Assembly: GCA_964509425.1 (NCBI GenBank)
Contig: CAZDWZ010000002.1
Coordinates: 124,001-188,000 of the forward strand
DNA from: CAZDWZ01 sp964509425
GTDB lineage: Bacteria > Bdellovibrionota_C > UBA2361 > SZUA-149 > CAZDWZ01
Length of the DNA: 64,000 bases
Direction: 5' to 3'
Shown in pieces: positions 44,268 through 54,074 of the stretch. How positions within the stretch are numbered: the first letter of the stretch is position 1; each line of letters begins with the position of its first letter. Both the position numbers and the translations under genes were made by a program. The notes under the pieces were generated by a model. That model searched no databases and had not been told where the DNA came from. It saw nothing but the letters and a program-made list of their open reading frames with translations.

Positions 44268-44783
44268 CTATTCGACTTTCGCCGCTTCACGACTGAGGAG
44301 CACATCGAGCTCCTTCTCAAAAACTCTCACTTGGTCCTGATATTTCTGCTTTTCCTTGGCCTGCTTTCGGAGTGTCGCGATTTCCAAGCGAAGCCTCGCC
44401 GTTTCCAGTTCCGCCTGCTTATGATGAAGCTGAAGAAGATCAGTCCAATTCGAAAAACCTATCGTTTGAATATCCCAGTCAAGGTTACCAACCGAAAGCA
44501 AATCCAACGCGTCTTCACAAATCCGGTATCTCGCCGTTCGGGGAGTTCCAGGAGTGCTGAACGCAGAATTCGGATCGTCTTTGGATTTTGCATTTTTCCG
44601 AAGTAACTCTGTGAGACTTCGGAAGCTTGTCAACGCTCCGCGAATGTCCGTCAGGCGGTCGTTAAACTCCTCCGCCTCCACAAGTGTGTTGGCGCTTTGC
44701 GCCGTCTCAGATTTTGGCTCTGCCGATGCAGGAGCGAGGGACATCAGAAAGGCGAGGGCTAAAACAGAGCAAATCCGCAGCAT
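44268..44783 (-). CDS. Secreted coiled-coil protein of unknown function
   Basis: A 171-residue protein with a clear signal peptide (MLRICSVLALAFLMSLAPASA, cleavage after ASA), a helical middle part and a C-terminal coiled coil rich in Glu, Lys and Leu (LETARLRLEIATLRKQAKEK, then QVRVFEKELDVLLSREAAKVE). One cysteine remains in the mature part (RYRICEDAL). It could be a periplasmic structural or scaffold protein. It lies 84 bases downstream of nuoN on the same strand, so it may be co-expressed with the complex I genes, although a functional link is not evident. Confidence 0.65.
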   Translation of the reverse strand: MLRICSVLALAFLMSLAPASAEPKSETAQSANTLVEAEEFNDRLTDIRGALTSFRSLTELLRKNAKSKDDPNSAFSTPGTPRTARYRICEDALDLLSVGNLDWDIQTIGFSNWTDLLQLHHKQAELETARLRLEIATLRKQAKEKQKYQDQVRVFEKELDVLLSREAAKVE

Positions 44784-44867
44784 AATTCCTCGATCGAGAA
44801 TTCAATCGAATACGAGCAGACCACCGGCCGGATAGTTGGAGGCCGAAGAGCTTCCTAAAGCAAGGCG

Positions 44868-46346
44868 TTACGCTAACAGCGAGCGCGAGGCCAGCTCCAG
44901 GAACAGAGTCCAAGAGTCTGCCGAAATTCCAAAGTAGATTATGGCGATGGCAGCAAGAGAGACGGCAAATGCGGGCATGAAAGGCATTTCCTTTCCTTCG
45001 ACCTGAGGATGTTTTTCGACCGGTTCTTTGGGTGTGAAATACATCACGACCAGGATGTTGAGATAGTAGTAGAGCGATATCGCGGAGTTAATTGCCGCAA
45101 TCACTGCGAGCCCTACAAAGCCAGCTCGTATCGCCGAAGTAAAAAGCATGAGCTTCCCCATGAAGCCGGCAAGTGGCGGCATTCCGGCGAGAGCAAGCAT
45201 CGCAATAGAGAGCAAGATTCCGAGAATTGGATTTGACCAACCGAGCCCTCGATAAGATTCGATAGAATCTTTCGAGTATTGCTCTTCGGTTCCACCGCTC
45301 ACGAGAAGCACGACGCCGAATGCGACAATCGACATGAAGGTGTATGCCAACAGGTAGAACGAAACTGCCTGGATCCCCTGATAGGAACCGACGACCAGGA
45401 ATCCCATCAGCGCATAGCCTGCATGGGCGATACTCGAGTATGCCAGCATCCGCTTCATGCTCTTCTGACGGACTGCCATGACGTTTCCAACGGTCATCGT
45501 GACCGCGGAAATTGTCCAGACAAAACCTTCCCAGACCGGACCAATGCCGCCGAAAGCTCCGTGCATCACGCGAAGAAATCCGCCGAAGGCAGCGACCTTA
45601 ACGACCACAGCCATGAATGCGGTTACGGAGACTGGAGAGCCTTGATACACATCAGGTGCCCAGAAATGAAACGGCACGGCGCCAAGCTTGAAGCAGAATC
45701 CGAAGAGCAGGAAGCCAAGGCCTATCAGAAGCATCGGATTCACCGCAGCGAGTCCGCCCTTTGCCGCAAGCGCGTTCGATATTCCGACGATGTCGGCTGT
45801 CCCGGTCACACCGTAGATCAGCGCAATTCCGTACAGCAAAAATGCGGAGCTGAATGCGCCGAGAATGAAGTATTTCATCGCCGCTTCGGATGAGACCGGC
45901 TCCCGGCGTGAGATCCCCGCGAGAACGTAAACACAAAGCGACAACAGTTCGAATCCGACAAAGAACATCATCAGATTTGCTGCTGCAACCATCGTGATTC
46001 CGCCGACCGTCGCAAATAACATGAGCACGTCGACGTCGACGGAATCTTTCACGTTCTGACGTTCAAGCTGCTCATGAGAAAGAAAGAGACACAGCAGAGC
46101 GCCGATCAGAATCAGCTCGGCAAAAAAACCAGTGAATGGGTCGATGAAGAGCATTCCGCCAAACACCGTATTCCGATAGATAAAACACGGAAGGAGCGAG
46201 CCCATCGGCAGAATCAGGGCCGCCGAGGTAAACAAGAGCCTGGGAAGCTGCCGTCCGAAGAGGTCGAGTAAAAGCGCGGCTATCGCGCAGCCGACGAGAC
46301 CCAAAAACGGCAGGCACATCAGTTTATCGAGATCCGTTTGAATCAT
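44868..46346 (-). CDS. nuoN: NADH-quinone oxidoreductase subunit N
   Basis: Membrane-arm antiporter-like subunit of complex I (492 residues, about 14 helices). It belongs to the Mrp-antiporter family with the helix-7/8 lysine region FKLGAVPFHFWAPDVYQGSPVSVTAFMAVV and KSMKRMLAYSSIAHAGYALMG. It contributes one proton path. ATG 46346 lies one base after the nuoM stop; the in-frame ATG at 46361 overlaps nuoM. It is the last gene of the nuo cluster. Confidence 0.93.
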   Translation of the reverse strand: MIQTDLDKLMCLPFLGLVGCAIAALLLDLFGRQLPRLLFTSAALILPMGSLLPCFIYRNTVFGGMLFIDPFTGFFAELILIGALLCLFLSHEQLERQNVKDSVDVDVLMLFATVGGITMVAAANLMMFFVGFELLSLCVYVLAGISRREPVSSEAAMKYFILGAFSSAFLLYGIALIYGVTGTADIVGISNALAAKGGLAAVNPMLLIGLGFLLFGFCFKLGAVPFHFWAPDVYQGSPVSVTAFMAVVVKVAAFGGFLRVMHGAFGGIGPVWEGFVWTISAVTMTVGNVMAVRQKSMKRMLAYSSIAHAGYALMGFLVVGSYQGIQAVSFYLLAYTFMSIVAFGVVLLVSGGTEEQYSKDSIESYRGLGWSNPILGILLSIAMLALAGMPPLAGFMGKLMLFTSAIRAGFVGLAVIAAINSAISLYYYLNILVVMYFTPKEPVEKHPQVEGKEMPFMPAFAVSLAAIAIIYFGISADSWTLFLELASRSLLA

Positions 46347-46347
46347 C

Positions 46348-47982
46348 TTAGATTCCCACATCCTTAGAATTCGTAGTCACCAGGCGGACTTTATGCCCGG
46401 GAACTGCTTGAACGTTTGTTCCGTCTTCCATCGCATTTTTGAATCGAGCATCCGTTGCCTCTCCGGAAGGCTTATCTTTCAGACTAAGAAGCATCTGCTG
46501 AGAGACGGGACGAATGAGCTCAAGGAACGGCTGCGGATAAATGCCCATCACGAATACGAGAACGAGGAGCGGGGCAAAGACGAGCTTTTCTCTCGGCAGA
46601 AGGTCTTCGAGATCGCCGTTCAGAGATTCATCGAAAGCCCCAAAGGAGACTCGACGGTAGAGACTCAGCATGTATATCGCGCCGAGTACCACGCCTGACA
46701 CCGCGAGCGCTCCGAGCACGACATTATACTTGAAACCACCGAGCAAAATGAGGAACTCGCCAACGAAGCCGTTTGTGAGCGGCAGGCCGATAGAGCTAAG
46801 CGTGAATACGAGGAACACAAAACAAAATGCCGGAAGCTTCGCAGCCAATCCACCGTAGTCGGATATAAGCCGGGTGTGTTTCCGATCGTACAAAACGCCG
46901 ACCAAGAAGAAGAGGGCCGCGGTTGAAACGCCGTGATTAAGCATCTGGAGCACGGCACCGTCGAAACCCTGTGGATTAAGCGCTGCGTATCCCAGAACGC
47001 AAAACCCGAGGTGGCTTACCGAAGAATAGGCGACGAGCTTTTTCATGTCGGTCTGGACCCAGGCGACCAGCGCACCGAAAATGATACCCACGACGCCGAG
47101 GATCGCAAAAACCGGCGCATACACCACGGTGGCGAGAGGGAAAACAGGAAGACAAATTCGGATGAGGCCGTAGAGTCCCATTTTGAGGAGCACTCCTGCC
47201 AGGATGACGGAACCCCCGGTCGGCGCCTCAACGTGCGCATCGGGAAGCCAGGTGTGGAGCGGAAAGAGTGGTATCTTTATCGCGAACGCGAGAGCAAACG
47301 CGGCGAAAAGCCAAAGCTCCTCCGCAATGCTCAGCCGGAGATTCATCCAATGACCGAGGTAGAAGCTCGGCACTCCGAACTGCTGGCTGTGCGTGTAGGC
47401 CAGGTAGGCGATGGCGACGAGCATCAACAAACTGCCGGCAGCGGTGTAGAGGAAGAACTTCAGCGCGGCGTAAATCCGCCGCTTTCCGCCCCAAACACCG
47501 ATGAGGATGTACATCGGAACAAGCATGAGTTCCCAGAATACGTAGAATGTCAGAACATCCAGCGCCAGGAACGTTCCAAGCATTCCCACTTCCAAACACA
47601 GCAGGCACGCGAGATAGGCCCGGGATTTTTCATGAATGCTCGGAGACGCGATCATGACCAAGATCGAAAGAAATGTCGTGAGCAGAATGAGAAGGAGACT
47701 GATGCCGTCAACGCCGAGCACATACTGAATTCCAAGCGTCGGATACCAAGCAAGATGCTCGAGCATCTGAAACTCGGCGCCCGGAACGAAGCGCTTTAAC
47801 ATAAGCAGCGAGAGCGCGAACGTAAACACAGTCGATGCTATTGCGACCGCACGGGCATGATTCGTTTTCTCCGCCGGAACCAAGCAGAGACCGATCACCC
47901 CGAGGAGAGGCGAAAATAGCATGAGGCTCAGCAGGCATCCTGTCTCGAGGCCGGTAGGAATTTGTGAGAGTGATGGGAACAT
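46348..47982 (-). CDS. nuoM: NADH-quinone oxidoreductase subunit M
   Basis: Membrane-arm proton-pumping subunit (544 residues from this start, about 14 helices). Antiporter-like hallmarks are YVFWELMLVPMYILIGVWGGKRR, FALAFAIKIPLFPLHTWLPDAHVEAPTGGSVILAG and DMKKLVAYSSVSHLGFCVLG. ATG 47982 is chosen because AGGA lies about seven bases upstream and it begins after the nuoL stop; ATG 48039 would overlap nuoL by 37 bases. Confidence 0.93.
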   Translation of the reverse strand: MFPSLSQIPTGLETGCLLSLMLFSPLLGVIGLCLVPAEKTNHARAVAIASTVFTFALSLLMLKRFVPGAEFQMLEHLAWYPTLGIQYVLGVDGISLLLILLTTFLSILVMIASPSIHEKSRAYLACLLCLEVGMLGTFLALDVLTFYVFWELMLVPMYILIGVWGGKRRIYAALKFFLYTAAGSLLMLVAIAYLAYTHSQQFGVPSFYLGHWMNLRLSIAEELWLFAAFALAFAIKIPLFPLHTWLPDAHVEAPTGGSVILAGVLLKMGLYGLIRICLPVFPLATVVYAPVFAILGVVGIIFGALVAWVQTDMKKLVAYSSVSHLGFCVLGYAALNPQGFDGAVLQMLNHGVSTAALFFLVGVLYDRKHTRLISDYGGLAAKLPAFCFVFLVFTLSSIGLPLTNGFVGEFLILLGGFKYNVVLGALAVSGVVLGAIYMLSLYRRVSFGAFDESLNGDLEDLLPREKLVFAPLLVLVFVMGIYPQPFLELIRPVSQQMLLSLKDKPSGEATDARFKNAMEDGTNVQAVPGHKVRLVTTNSKDVGI

Positions 47983-48002
47983 TAAAATTCCTGAACAATA
48001 AA

Positions 48003-50093
48003 TTATAAGAGCAAATAAAATGCCGTGGTCGCGAGACATCCAAAGAACATCATCGCGGCATAAAAGCTGATTCTTCCAGTGTGCACCCGGCGAAGAACAT
48101 CCTGGCCGACTTCGACGACGGTGCCGACACCATTTACCGACCCGTCGACGAGAATGCGGTCGATCACGATAAACGAAGCAGAAGCAATGAGCTGCAGCGG
48201 GCGGACGATAAGGGCATTAAAAATCTCATCGACCCACCACTTGTTGAGCAGCGCTCGATGCAGGAGCGGGAATGTCTTCGCCGTCTTCGCCACGATGTCC
48301 GGAGTCGCTCCGTAAAGGACGCCCGCCGCTCCGATACCAAGGACCGCCATGAGGATCGAGAGTCGCTCGAGGTGGTGGTAGGCATCGATATGATGGTGCT
48401 CGCCGGTTAGGAGATCGGCTCTCGTCCAGGTGCCAAGGAAATGAATGAGGTTCTCTCCCATAAACGCGCCGAAAAACGCGGAGAGAATGAGAAGCGGAAT
48501 CAGAGGACCGGTCATCACCCACGACGTCTCGTGAGGGAGGCCGCCATGTCCATGAGCTCCGTGTCCATGACTATCTTGGCCATGCGCATCGTGCCCGTGT
48601 CCAGCATCAGCAGCATGATCGTGATGTCCAGCATGCGCTCCGTGGTGTCCGTCACTGCCTCGATACTTCCCGAAGAATGTCAGGAACAAACTTCGTGTCA
48701 TGTAAAATGCCGTGAGCAAGGCTGTTACACAGCCAATGAACCAGAGTGGCTGGTTCAGCGGGCGACCGAAAAGCTCAACTTTCGAAGAGTATACTGCCCA
48801 GAGAATTGCGTCCTTTGAGTAAAAGCCGGAGAGACCCGGGAAGCCGGCGATTGCCAGAGTTCCAACGAGGTAGGTCGCAAACGTAATCGGCATGAGCTTC
48901 CAAAGTCCTCCGAACCGCCGCATGTCCTGCTCGTGATGGCAACCGACGATGACGGACCCCGCGGCCATAAAGAGGCTCGCCTTGAAAAACGCATGCGTGA
49001 CGACGTGGAAAATTCCGTTGCTGAATGCGCCGGCGCCAAGCGCCATGAACATAAAGCCGAGCTGGCTCACCGTCGAGTAGGCCAACACCTTCTTAATATC
49101 CGTCTGCGCAACGGCGATTGTCGCAGCAAGGAAAGCCGTCAATGTGCCGACCACGCATATTACGGAGAGGGTCATCGGGGCCAATTCGAACAAGAAGAAC
49201 ATTCTGGCGATCATGTAGATTCCGGCCGTGACCATCGTTGCCGCGTGGATGAGCGCCGACACCGGCGTGGGGCCAGCCATCGCGTCCGGAAGCCAGATAT
49301 AGAGTGGGATCTGAGCGCTCTTCCCTACCGCTCCGACGAAGAGCAGCATCGCCGCAACTTCGCAGAGGGTCTTCGACATCGAGGGTACGAGTTGCGAGAG
49401 CTCGGAGAATGCGACGGAACCGGTGGCCACGAAAAGTGTGAACACACCGAGCACAAAGCCGGCGTCGCCGATTCGATTGACCACGAAAGCCTTCTGACCC
49501 GCGATCGCATTCGGCATGTCCTTGAACCAGAATCCGATAAGGAGATACGAACAAAGTCCCACCCCTTCCCATCCGACGAACATCAAGAGCAGATTGTCGC
49601 CAAGGACGAGAAGCAGCATCGCGAAGAGAAACAAGTTCAAATAACAGAAGAATCGTGGACGGCTGTCGTCTTCTTCCATGTAGCCGATGGCATACATGTG
49701 AATCAGAGTTCCCACTCCGGTGACCACGAGAGTCATCACGCCGGAGAGATGATCCATCCGAAGCGCCATATCCACATGGAGTTGATCGACCGAGAACCAA
49801 TTCCAACCCAAGTATGTGAGCACCACGCCCGGCTCAAGAATTTTCAGGAAACAAGAAACAGAAACACCGAATGCGGCTGCCGAGAAGAGAGTCGCCGCCC
49901 ATCCGGCCGCCCAGTCGAACTTCGAACGGCCCTTACCTTTCGTTCCGTGGTTCGGTCCAAACGGCATACTGGTAAGCGCGAGGCAGGCTGCCCCGAACAG
50001 AGGAAAAAGCGGGATGACAAACAGCCAAGGCATGTACACCTCGATGAGAGTGACGGCGTGCTCGGCTATCGCGTGCGGTTCGTGCGTGGTCAT
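48003..50093 (-). CDS. nuoL: NADH-quinone oxidoreductase subunit L with His-rich insert
   Basis: The distal proton-pumping subunit (696 residues; usual 610-660). It has LLLMFVGWEGVGLCSYLLIGFWF, LPDAMAGPTPVSALIHAATMVTAGIYM, DIKKVLAYSTVSQLGFMFMALG and the long lateral helix at the C terminus. Residues about 479-520 form a Gly/Ala/Asp linker with 14 His in 41 residues (DGHHGAHAGHHDHAADAG and continuing), in an extramembrane loop before the last helices. Such His-rich loops occur in some bacterial NuoL and might bind divalent metal (inference). The start lies 18 bases after nuoK. Confidence 0.93.
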   Translation of the reverse strand: MTTHEPHAIAEHAVTLIEVYMPWLFVIPLFPLFGAACLALTSMPFGPNHGTKGKGRSKFDWAAGWAATLFSAAAFGVSVSCFLKILEPGVVLTYLGWNWFSVDQLHVDMALRMDHLSGVMTLVVTGVGTLIHMYAIGYMEEDDSRPRFFCYLNLFLFAMLLLVLGDNLLLMFVGWEGVGLCSYLLIGFWFKDMPNAIAGQKAFVVNRIGDAGFVLGVFTLFVATGSVAFSELSQLVPSMSKTLCEVAAMLLFVGAVGKSAQIPLYIWLPDAMAGPTPVSALIHAATMVTAGIYMIARMFFLFELAPMTLSVICVVGTLTAFLAATIAVAQTDIKKVLAYSTVSQLGFMFMALGAGAFSNGIFHVVTHAFFKASLFMAAGSVIVGCHHEQDMRRFGGLWKLMPITFATYLVGTLAIAGFPGLSGFYSKDAILWAVYSSKVELFGRPLNQPLWFIGCVTALLTAFYMTRSLFLTFFGKYRGSDGHHGAHAGHHDHAADAGHGHDAHGQDSHGHGAHGHGGLPHETSWVMTGPLIPLLILSAFFGAFMGENLIHFLGTWTRADLLTGEHHHIDAYHHLERLSILMAVLGIGAAGVLYGATPDIVAKTAKTFPLLHRALLNKWWVDEIFNALIVRPLQLIASASFIVIDRILVDGSVNGVGTVVEVGQDVLRRVHTGRISFYAAMMFFGCLATTAFYLLL

Positions 50094-50111
50094 GAAGCCC
50101 TCAAATCAATC

Positions 50112-50414
50112 CTATCCTCTCAGGAGCAGCGCGTCGTCTGCCTTCACCGAGAGATAATTCCGGAATACCGAAAGAATAATTGCGAGTCCGACTGCAGCTT
50201 CTGCGGCGGCAATCGCCATTACAAAAAAGACGTATACTTGCGCATCAATTTGGTTGAAGTGATTTGAGAGTGCCACGAAGCTGAGATTCACGGCATTCAG
50301 CATCAGCTCGACGCACATGAAGATCACAATTGTGTTCTTCCGGATGAGAACCCCTGCGGTTCCGATCGCGAACAAAATCCCGCTCAGCAGCAGATAAAAA
50401 GAAGTTTGTTCCAC
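50112..50414 (-). CDS. nuoK: NADH-quinone oxidoreductase subunit K
   Basis: A 100-residue, three-helix subunit of the membrane arm. The conserved glutamates in the middle helices (IFMCVELMLNAVNLSFVA and AAAEAAVGLAIILS) take part in proton transfer. It starts at GTG 50414, three bases after the nuoJ stop. Confidence 0.94.
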   Translation of the reverse strand: MEQTSFYLLLSGILFAIGTAGVLIRKNTIVIFMCVELMLNAVNLSFVALSNHFNQIDAQVYVFFVMAIAAAEAAVGLAIILSVFRNYLSVKADDALLLRG

Positions 50415-50417
50415 CGG

Positions 50418-51008
50418 CTAACCCTCCGCGTCCACGACATGCCCGTACTCACGCTGCTTCGCCTTGAGACCCCTGCCCTTTGCGAGCGGACGCTTGGGTT
50501 CGTAAGCAAGAAGAACAGCGCCGATTACTCCGGCCAGGAGGAGCACCGAAACGATTTCAAACGGAAAAAGAAACTTTCCAAAAAGCGAGCTCCCGAGCTC
50601 CTGCGGGCTGCCGGAAAGCGGTTTCGCCGCGAGCTCCGGATTCACCGCCGCGATGTACGTTTGTCCCCCGCTCGTCGCAAACGGCACAACGCCCACCACC
50701 ATGATTCCGACGAATGCTCCAACGAGAAGCGCCGAGAGCGATACGGGGAACCGAACAGGTTTCGGCTCTCCTTTTTCATTCAGACCGAGGAGGAGAATCA
50801 CGAAGACAACAAGCACCATGATCGCACCGGCGTACACGAGTATCTGCAGATTCGCGAGGAAGTGCGCTCCAAGCAGGCCGTAGTGAATTCCGACTAGAAA
50901 AAATGTGACGACAAGCCAGAGCGCGCTGTAGAGGGTCTGCCGCGAGAATACCACTCCGAAGCTGGTGAGTACGGTGAGCACCCCGAATATTAGTTGAGCA
51001 ACGGTCAT
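50418..51008 (-). CDS. nuoJ: NADH-quinone oxidoreductase subunit J
   Basis: A membrane-arm subunit of 196 residues with five helices, including LVVTFFLVGIHYGLLGAHFLANLQILVYAGAIMVLVVFVILLL, the family-defining block with the pi-bulge helix. It starts four bases after the nuoH stop. In most operons nuoI lies between H and J; here nothing separates them. Confidence 0.94.
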   Translation of the reverse strand: MTVAQLIFGVLTVLTSFGVVFSRQTLYSALWLVVTFFLVGIHYGLLGAHFLANLQILVYAGAIMVLVVFVILLLGLNEKGEPKPVRFPVSLSALLVGAFVGIMVVGVVPFATSGGQTYIAAVNPELAAKPLSGSPQELGSSLFGKFLFPFEIVSVLLLAGVIGAVLLAYEPKRPLAKGRGLKAKQREYGHVVDAEG

Positions 51009-51012
51009 CGGT

Positions 51013-52179
51013 TTACCCTTTCATCCAGAGAAGCCAAGCAACGGTAGCGACGAGATTCGCCAGAGAGATCGGTAACATCAGTTTCCAACAAAGATCCATG
51101 ACTTGGTCGTAACGGAATCGCGGCAGCGTCCATCGAATAACCACCTGCAAGACACAGAAAAAGCTAACCTTGGCGCCGAAGACGACGGGGCCCAAGACCG
51201 AGGCCCACGGAATTTCAAAAAGATGCGGTAGTCCGAACGGAAGCGGCACAGCGCCCCAGGTCGTCATATCCACCCAGGGCAGATGCCATCCGCCGAAAAA
51301 CAGGACGACGAAGATGGCCGACGCAACGGTGATTTCCGCAAACTCCCCCAGCCAGAAGAGCAAAAACTTCATGCCGGAGTATTCGGTAAAATAGCCAGCC
51401 GCCAACTCGGATTCGCTTTCGGGAAGGTCAAACGGTGCGCGTTTTGTTTCCGCCATCATCGAGGTAAAAAACACAAAAAAAGCAATGACGTTGAACGGAC
51501 AGAGAAAAATCCCCCAGCGAGGAAGGAACCCAAGCACCGTCCCCGTCTGTTGCGAAACGATGCTTGCCAGGTCGAGGGTTTGATACGCGACCAGAACACC
51601 GATCAAGCTGAGCCCCATCGTAACTTCGTAGGAGATCATTTGCGCGGTCGCGCGGAGACTTCCGAAGAGTGAGAATTTGTTGCTCGAGACCCATCCCGCG
51701 AGCACGACGCCGTATACGGCGAGCGATCCCATGGCAAAAACGAAGAGAATTCCCGCATCAAGATCGGCAACTCTCATCGTAATCGTCCGAGGATCAAGCT
51801 GAACATTCCAACCAATCAGCGGCAGTTGAAAGTTTCCACCCTTCATCTCAATCGGAGGTCCAAAGGGAACCACCGCGAACGAGAGAATAATCGGTAGCAC
51901 AGCAAGGAAAGGCGCCAAGCTGTGCATGAACTGCGAGACACCTCGCGGCAGAAAGTCTTCTTTGGTGATAGCCTTCACCGGATCGGCGACGAGCGTGTTG
52001 AATATCCCGGCCAAGTCGAATCCGAGAATCGCCGCGCGGTTTGCACCCACGCGGTTTTGGATGAGCGCTGAGCCTTTTCGCTCAACCCAGGTAACCATCG
52101 CCGCCATGTGAAGCAAGGCGCCCATGACGAGAGCAGCCTTCAAGATGACGATGATGAGGTCTATAACTCCGAATTCCAC
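51013..52179 (-). CDS. nuoH: NADH-quinone oxidoreductase subunit H
   Basis: The 388-residue subunit at the junction of the two arms that forms the quinone tunnel; longer than the usual 325-350. It has ERKGSALIQNRVGANRA in the first loop and the quinone-site segment AETKRAPFDLPESESELAAGYFTEYSGMKF. The extra length is a periplasmic or loop insert around FGPPIEMKGGNFQLPLIGWN (about residues 127-150). ATG 52179 is 68 bases after the nuoG stop, the largest gap of the cluster and a possible place for a missing or lost gene. Confidence 0.94.
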   Translation of the reverse strand: MEFGVIDLIIVILKAALVMGALLHMAAMVTWVERKGSALIQNRVGANRAAILGFDLAGIFNTLVADPVKAITKEDFLPRGVSQFMHSLAPFLAVLPIILSFAVVPFGPPIEMKGGNFQLPLIGWNVQLDPRTITMRVADLDAGILFVFAMGSLAVYGVVLAGWVSSNKFSLFGSLRATAQMISYEVTMGLSLIGVLVAYQTLDLASIVSQQTGTVLGFLPRWGIFLCPFNVIAFFVFFTSMMAETKRAPFDLPESESELAAGYFTEYSGMKFLLFWLGEFAEITVASAIFVVLFFGGWHLPWVDMTTWGAVPLPFGLPHLFEIPWASVLGPVVFGAKVSFFCVLQVVIRWTLPRFRYDQVMDLCWKLMLPISLANLVATVAWLLWMKG

Positions 52180-52247
52180 TCTGTCCTCAACGTAAATTTA
52201 AACGCGATTCCATTTTCCGCCTGCACCCGACTCGGCATTTCCGCGGT

Positions 52248-54074
52248 CTACACCGCACCTGCCCCTGAACCGGAAACTGGCTGAGACGCAGCACCCGCCT
52301 TTGCCTCAGAGAGTATTTCACCGAGCGGTACTCCGAGCGGTCCGACTCGACTGAGCGTCATCTTAGAGAGATCGGGCACTCTGCTTATCATCTCGCGGAA
52401 GAGAGAGCGGTCATCCGTGGTCTCACTCTTCAGCAACGCTTTTCCGCCGGCCGCGGCAATCCTGTTCAAAAACATCCAATCCGGGAGTGTGCCGACGGGA
52501 GCGGAGAAGAGCGCCTTCAAGCGCTGGACTCTCATGTCTTTATTCACAAAGACGCCGTTCTTTTCGTTTACTGATCTTCCCGGCAAAAGCACTCGGAAGT
52601 AATCGGAGGCGAAACCAATTCCGTGAGGTGCAAGCGATCCCTGAGGGGTTGCTGGTTCCGTGCCGGCCGCCGGAGTTCCCTTCGAGGTGCCGCCCCACTG
52701 AAAACTCTGGGCGGTGATAGCCAGACTCAGCTCTGCACCATAGACGCCCTTCGCAAATGCTTCGTCGAGATCGGCCGCTGCGATGGCGAGATCGCCGATC
52801 ATGACAATCCGCCGGAGCGCGCCGGTTCGAACCCGCTCCAAGTTTTTCTTGTATCGGGCCTGCAATGAACTTCTCCAAGACGCATCACCGGGGTCGCCGA
52901 AGAACAGAGACGCTGCTCTCGCATTAGGAGCGTAATCCGGACTCACCAATTTTGCTTGGACGGGAGTGAGCTCACGTCCTTCGATCTGCACGCAGATCGA
53001 CGAGCTTCCTGCGGGAAGTCCCAGGAACTGTTCGGAGAATTCAATCGCGAGCCAGATCTCTTCCATGGTCAGGAAGGGCGAGAGAAAAACCGCGGTGTCA
53101 GCTTCTGCAGGCTGCCCGGAGCTTCCACGAAGCTTTGCCGCTTCAGCAATTGCTTCCTGCTGCGAGACGGGAACAAATGTCTCTCCCCTCCGGATATGGG
53201 GCTCCGTCAGGCGAACTTCCGGTTGAAAGCGGTTGAAACCGTAACGTCCTTCATCGCACATCCACTCGTTGTTGACTGCGGAGTTCAGACGCCCCTTCAC
53301 TTGAACAATTTGATCGTCACGAACCGCGATCTTGGCGTTACAACCCGTCGAACATCCCGGGCACACCGATTCCATCTCGTTCGCGTACCAGTAACGATTG
53401 TTGAAACGCCAGCGTTCGTGGGTCAGCGCGCCGACCGGGCAGAGGTCGACCACACTTCCGCTTAACGGATTATCAAGCTCCTTGCCAGGGAACACTCCGA
53501 TCACACCCCGGTCACCACGATTAAACGCTCCCAGCTCGGAGGTCTCGGTAACTTCCGTGCAAAATCGAACACAACGCGTGCACATGATGCAGCGTTCCCC
53601 GTCGTACCGCACTTCAGGTCCGAGCGGCTCGGCTTTTACCTTATTGACCTTGGCTTCAAGAAAGCGCGAGGCCTTCGAATTGTATTGGTAGTGATAGTCT
53701 TGAAGTTTGCAGTGTCCGGCCTGGTCGCAGACAGTGCAATCCAGCGGATGGTTGATGAGGAGGAATTCCAGAGTGGCGCGTTGCGCATCGCCAACTTCGG
53801 GATTGCTGAACTGAGTCTGGACATTCAGACCCTCCGTCGCGGTCGTATTACATGCAATCGCGAGCTTCGGCTGGCCTTGAATCGCGATCTGACACATCCG
53901 GCAGTTCCCGGCGATCGAAAGATGCGGGTGATAGCAATAATGTGGAATTTCGATCCCGGCGTTTAAAGCCGCATCGATGAGGTTCGTACCCTTCGGAACG
54001 CGGAGCTGCTTTCCGTCGATGGTGATGTTGACGAGCTCCGCCGCCGGGCTTGGTGTTCCTGCCGCAACCGTCAT
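52248..54074 (-). CDS. nuoG: NADH-quinone oxidoreductase subunit G (short form)
   Basis: The 608-residue iron-sulfur subunit of the peripheral arm. The [2Fe-2S] ligands are CYHPHLSIAGNCRMC and CDQAGHC; the [4Fe-4S] clusters use RCIMCTRCVRFC with CPVG, and CPGCSTGCN opens the molybdopterin-like domain. That domain is short and degenerate compared with the 900-residue Escherichia coli protein, as in alphaproteobacterial and mitochondrial types. ATG 54074 overlaps the nuoF stop (ATGA), so the two are coupled. The tail is Gly/Ala rich. Confidence 0.93.
   Translation of the reverse strand: MTVAAGTPSPAAELVNITIDGKQLRVPKGTNLIDAALNAGIEIPHYCYHPHLSIAGNCRMCQIAIQGQPKLAIACNTTATEGLNVQTQFSNPEVGDAQRATLEFLLINHPLDCTVCDQAGHCKLQDYHYQYNSKASRFLEAKVNKVKAEPLGPEVRYDGERCIMCTRCVRFCTEVTETSELGAFNRGDRGVIGVFPGKELDNPLSGSVVDLCPVGALTHERWRFNNRYWYANEMESVCPGCSTGCNAKIAVRDDQIVQVKGRLNSAVNNEWMCDEGRYGFNRFQPEVRLTEPHIRRGETFVPVSQQEAIAEAAKLRGSSGQPAEADTAVFLSPFLTMEEIWLAIEFSEQFLGLPAGSSSICVQIEGRELTPVQAKLVSPDYAPNARAASLFFGDPGDASWRSSLQARYKKNLERVRTGALRRIVMIGDLAIAAADLDEAFAKGVYGAELSLAITAQSFQWGGTSKGTPAAGTEPATPQGSLAPHGIGFASDYFRVLLPGRSVNEKNGVFVNKDMRVQRLKALFSAPVGTLPDWMFLNRIAAAGGKALLKSETTDDRSLFREMISRVPDLSKMTLSRVGPLGVPLGEILSEAKAGAASQPVSGSGAGAV

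Noticed and set aside
46933..47799. 288-codon open frame on the plus strand
   Set aside because: Antisense to nuoM, with no folded-protein character.
48933..50267. 444-codon open frame on the plus strand
   Set aside because: It is antisense to nuoL, which is certain; the product is a His/Arg/Glu-rich string typical of shadow frames in G+C-balanced genes.
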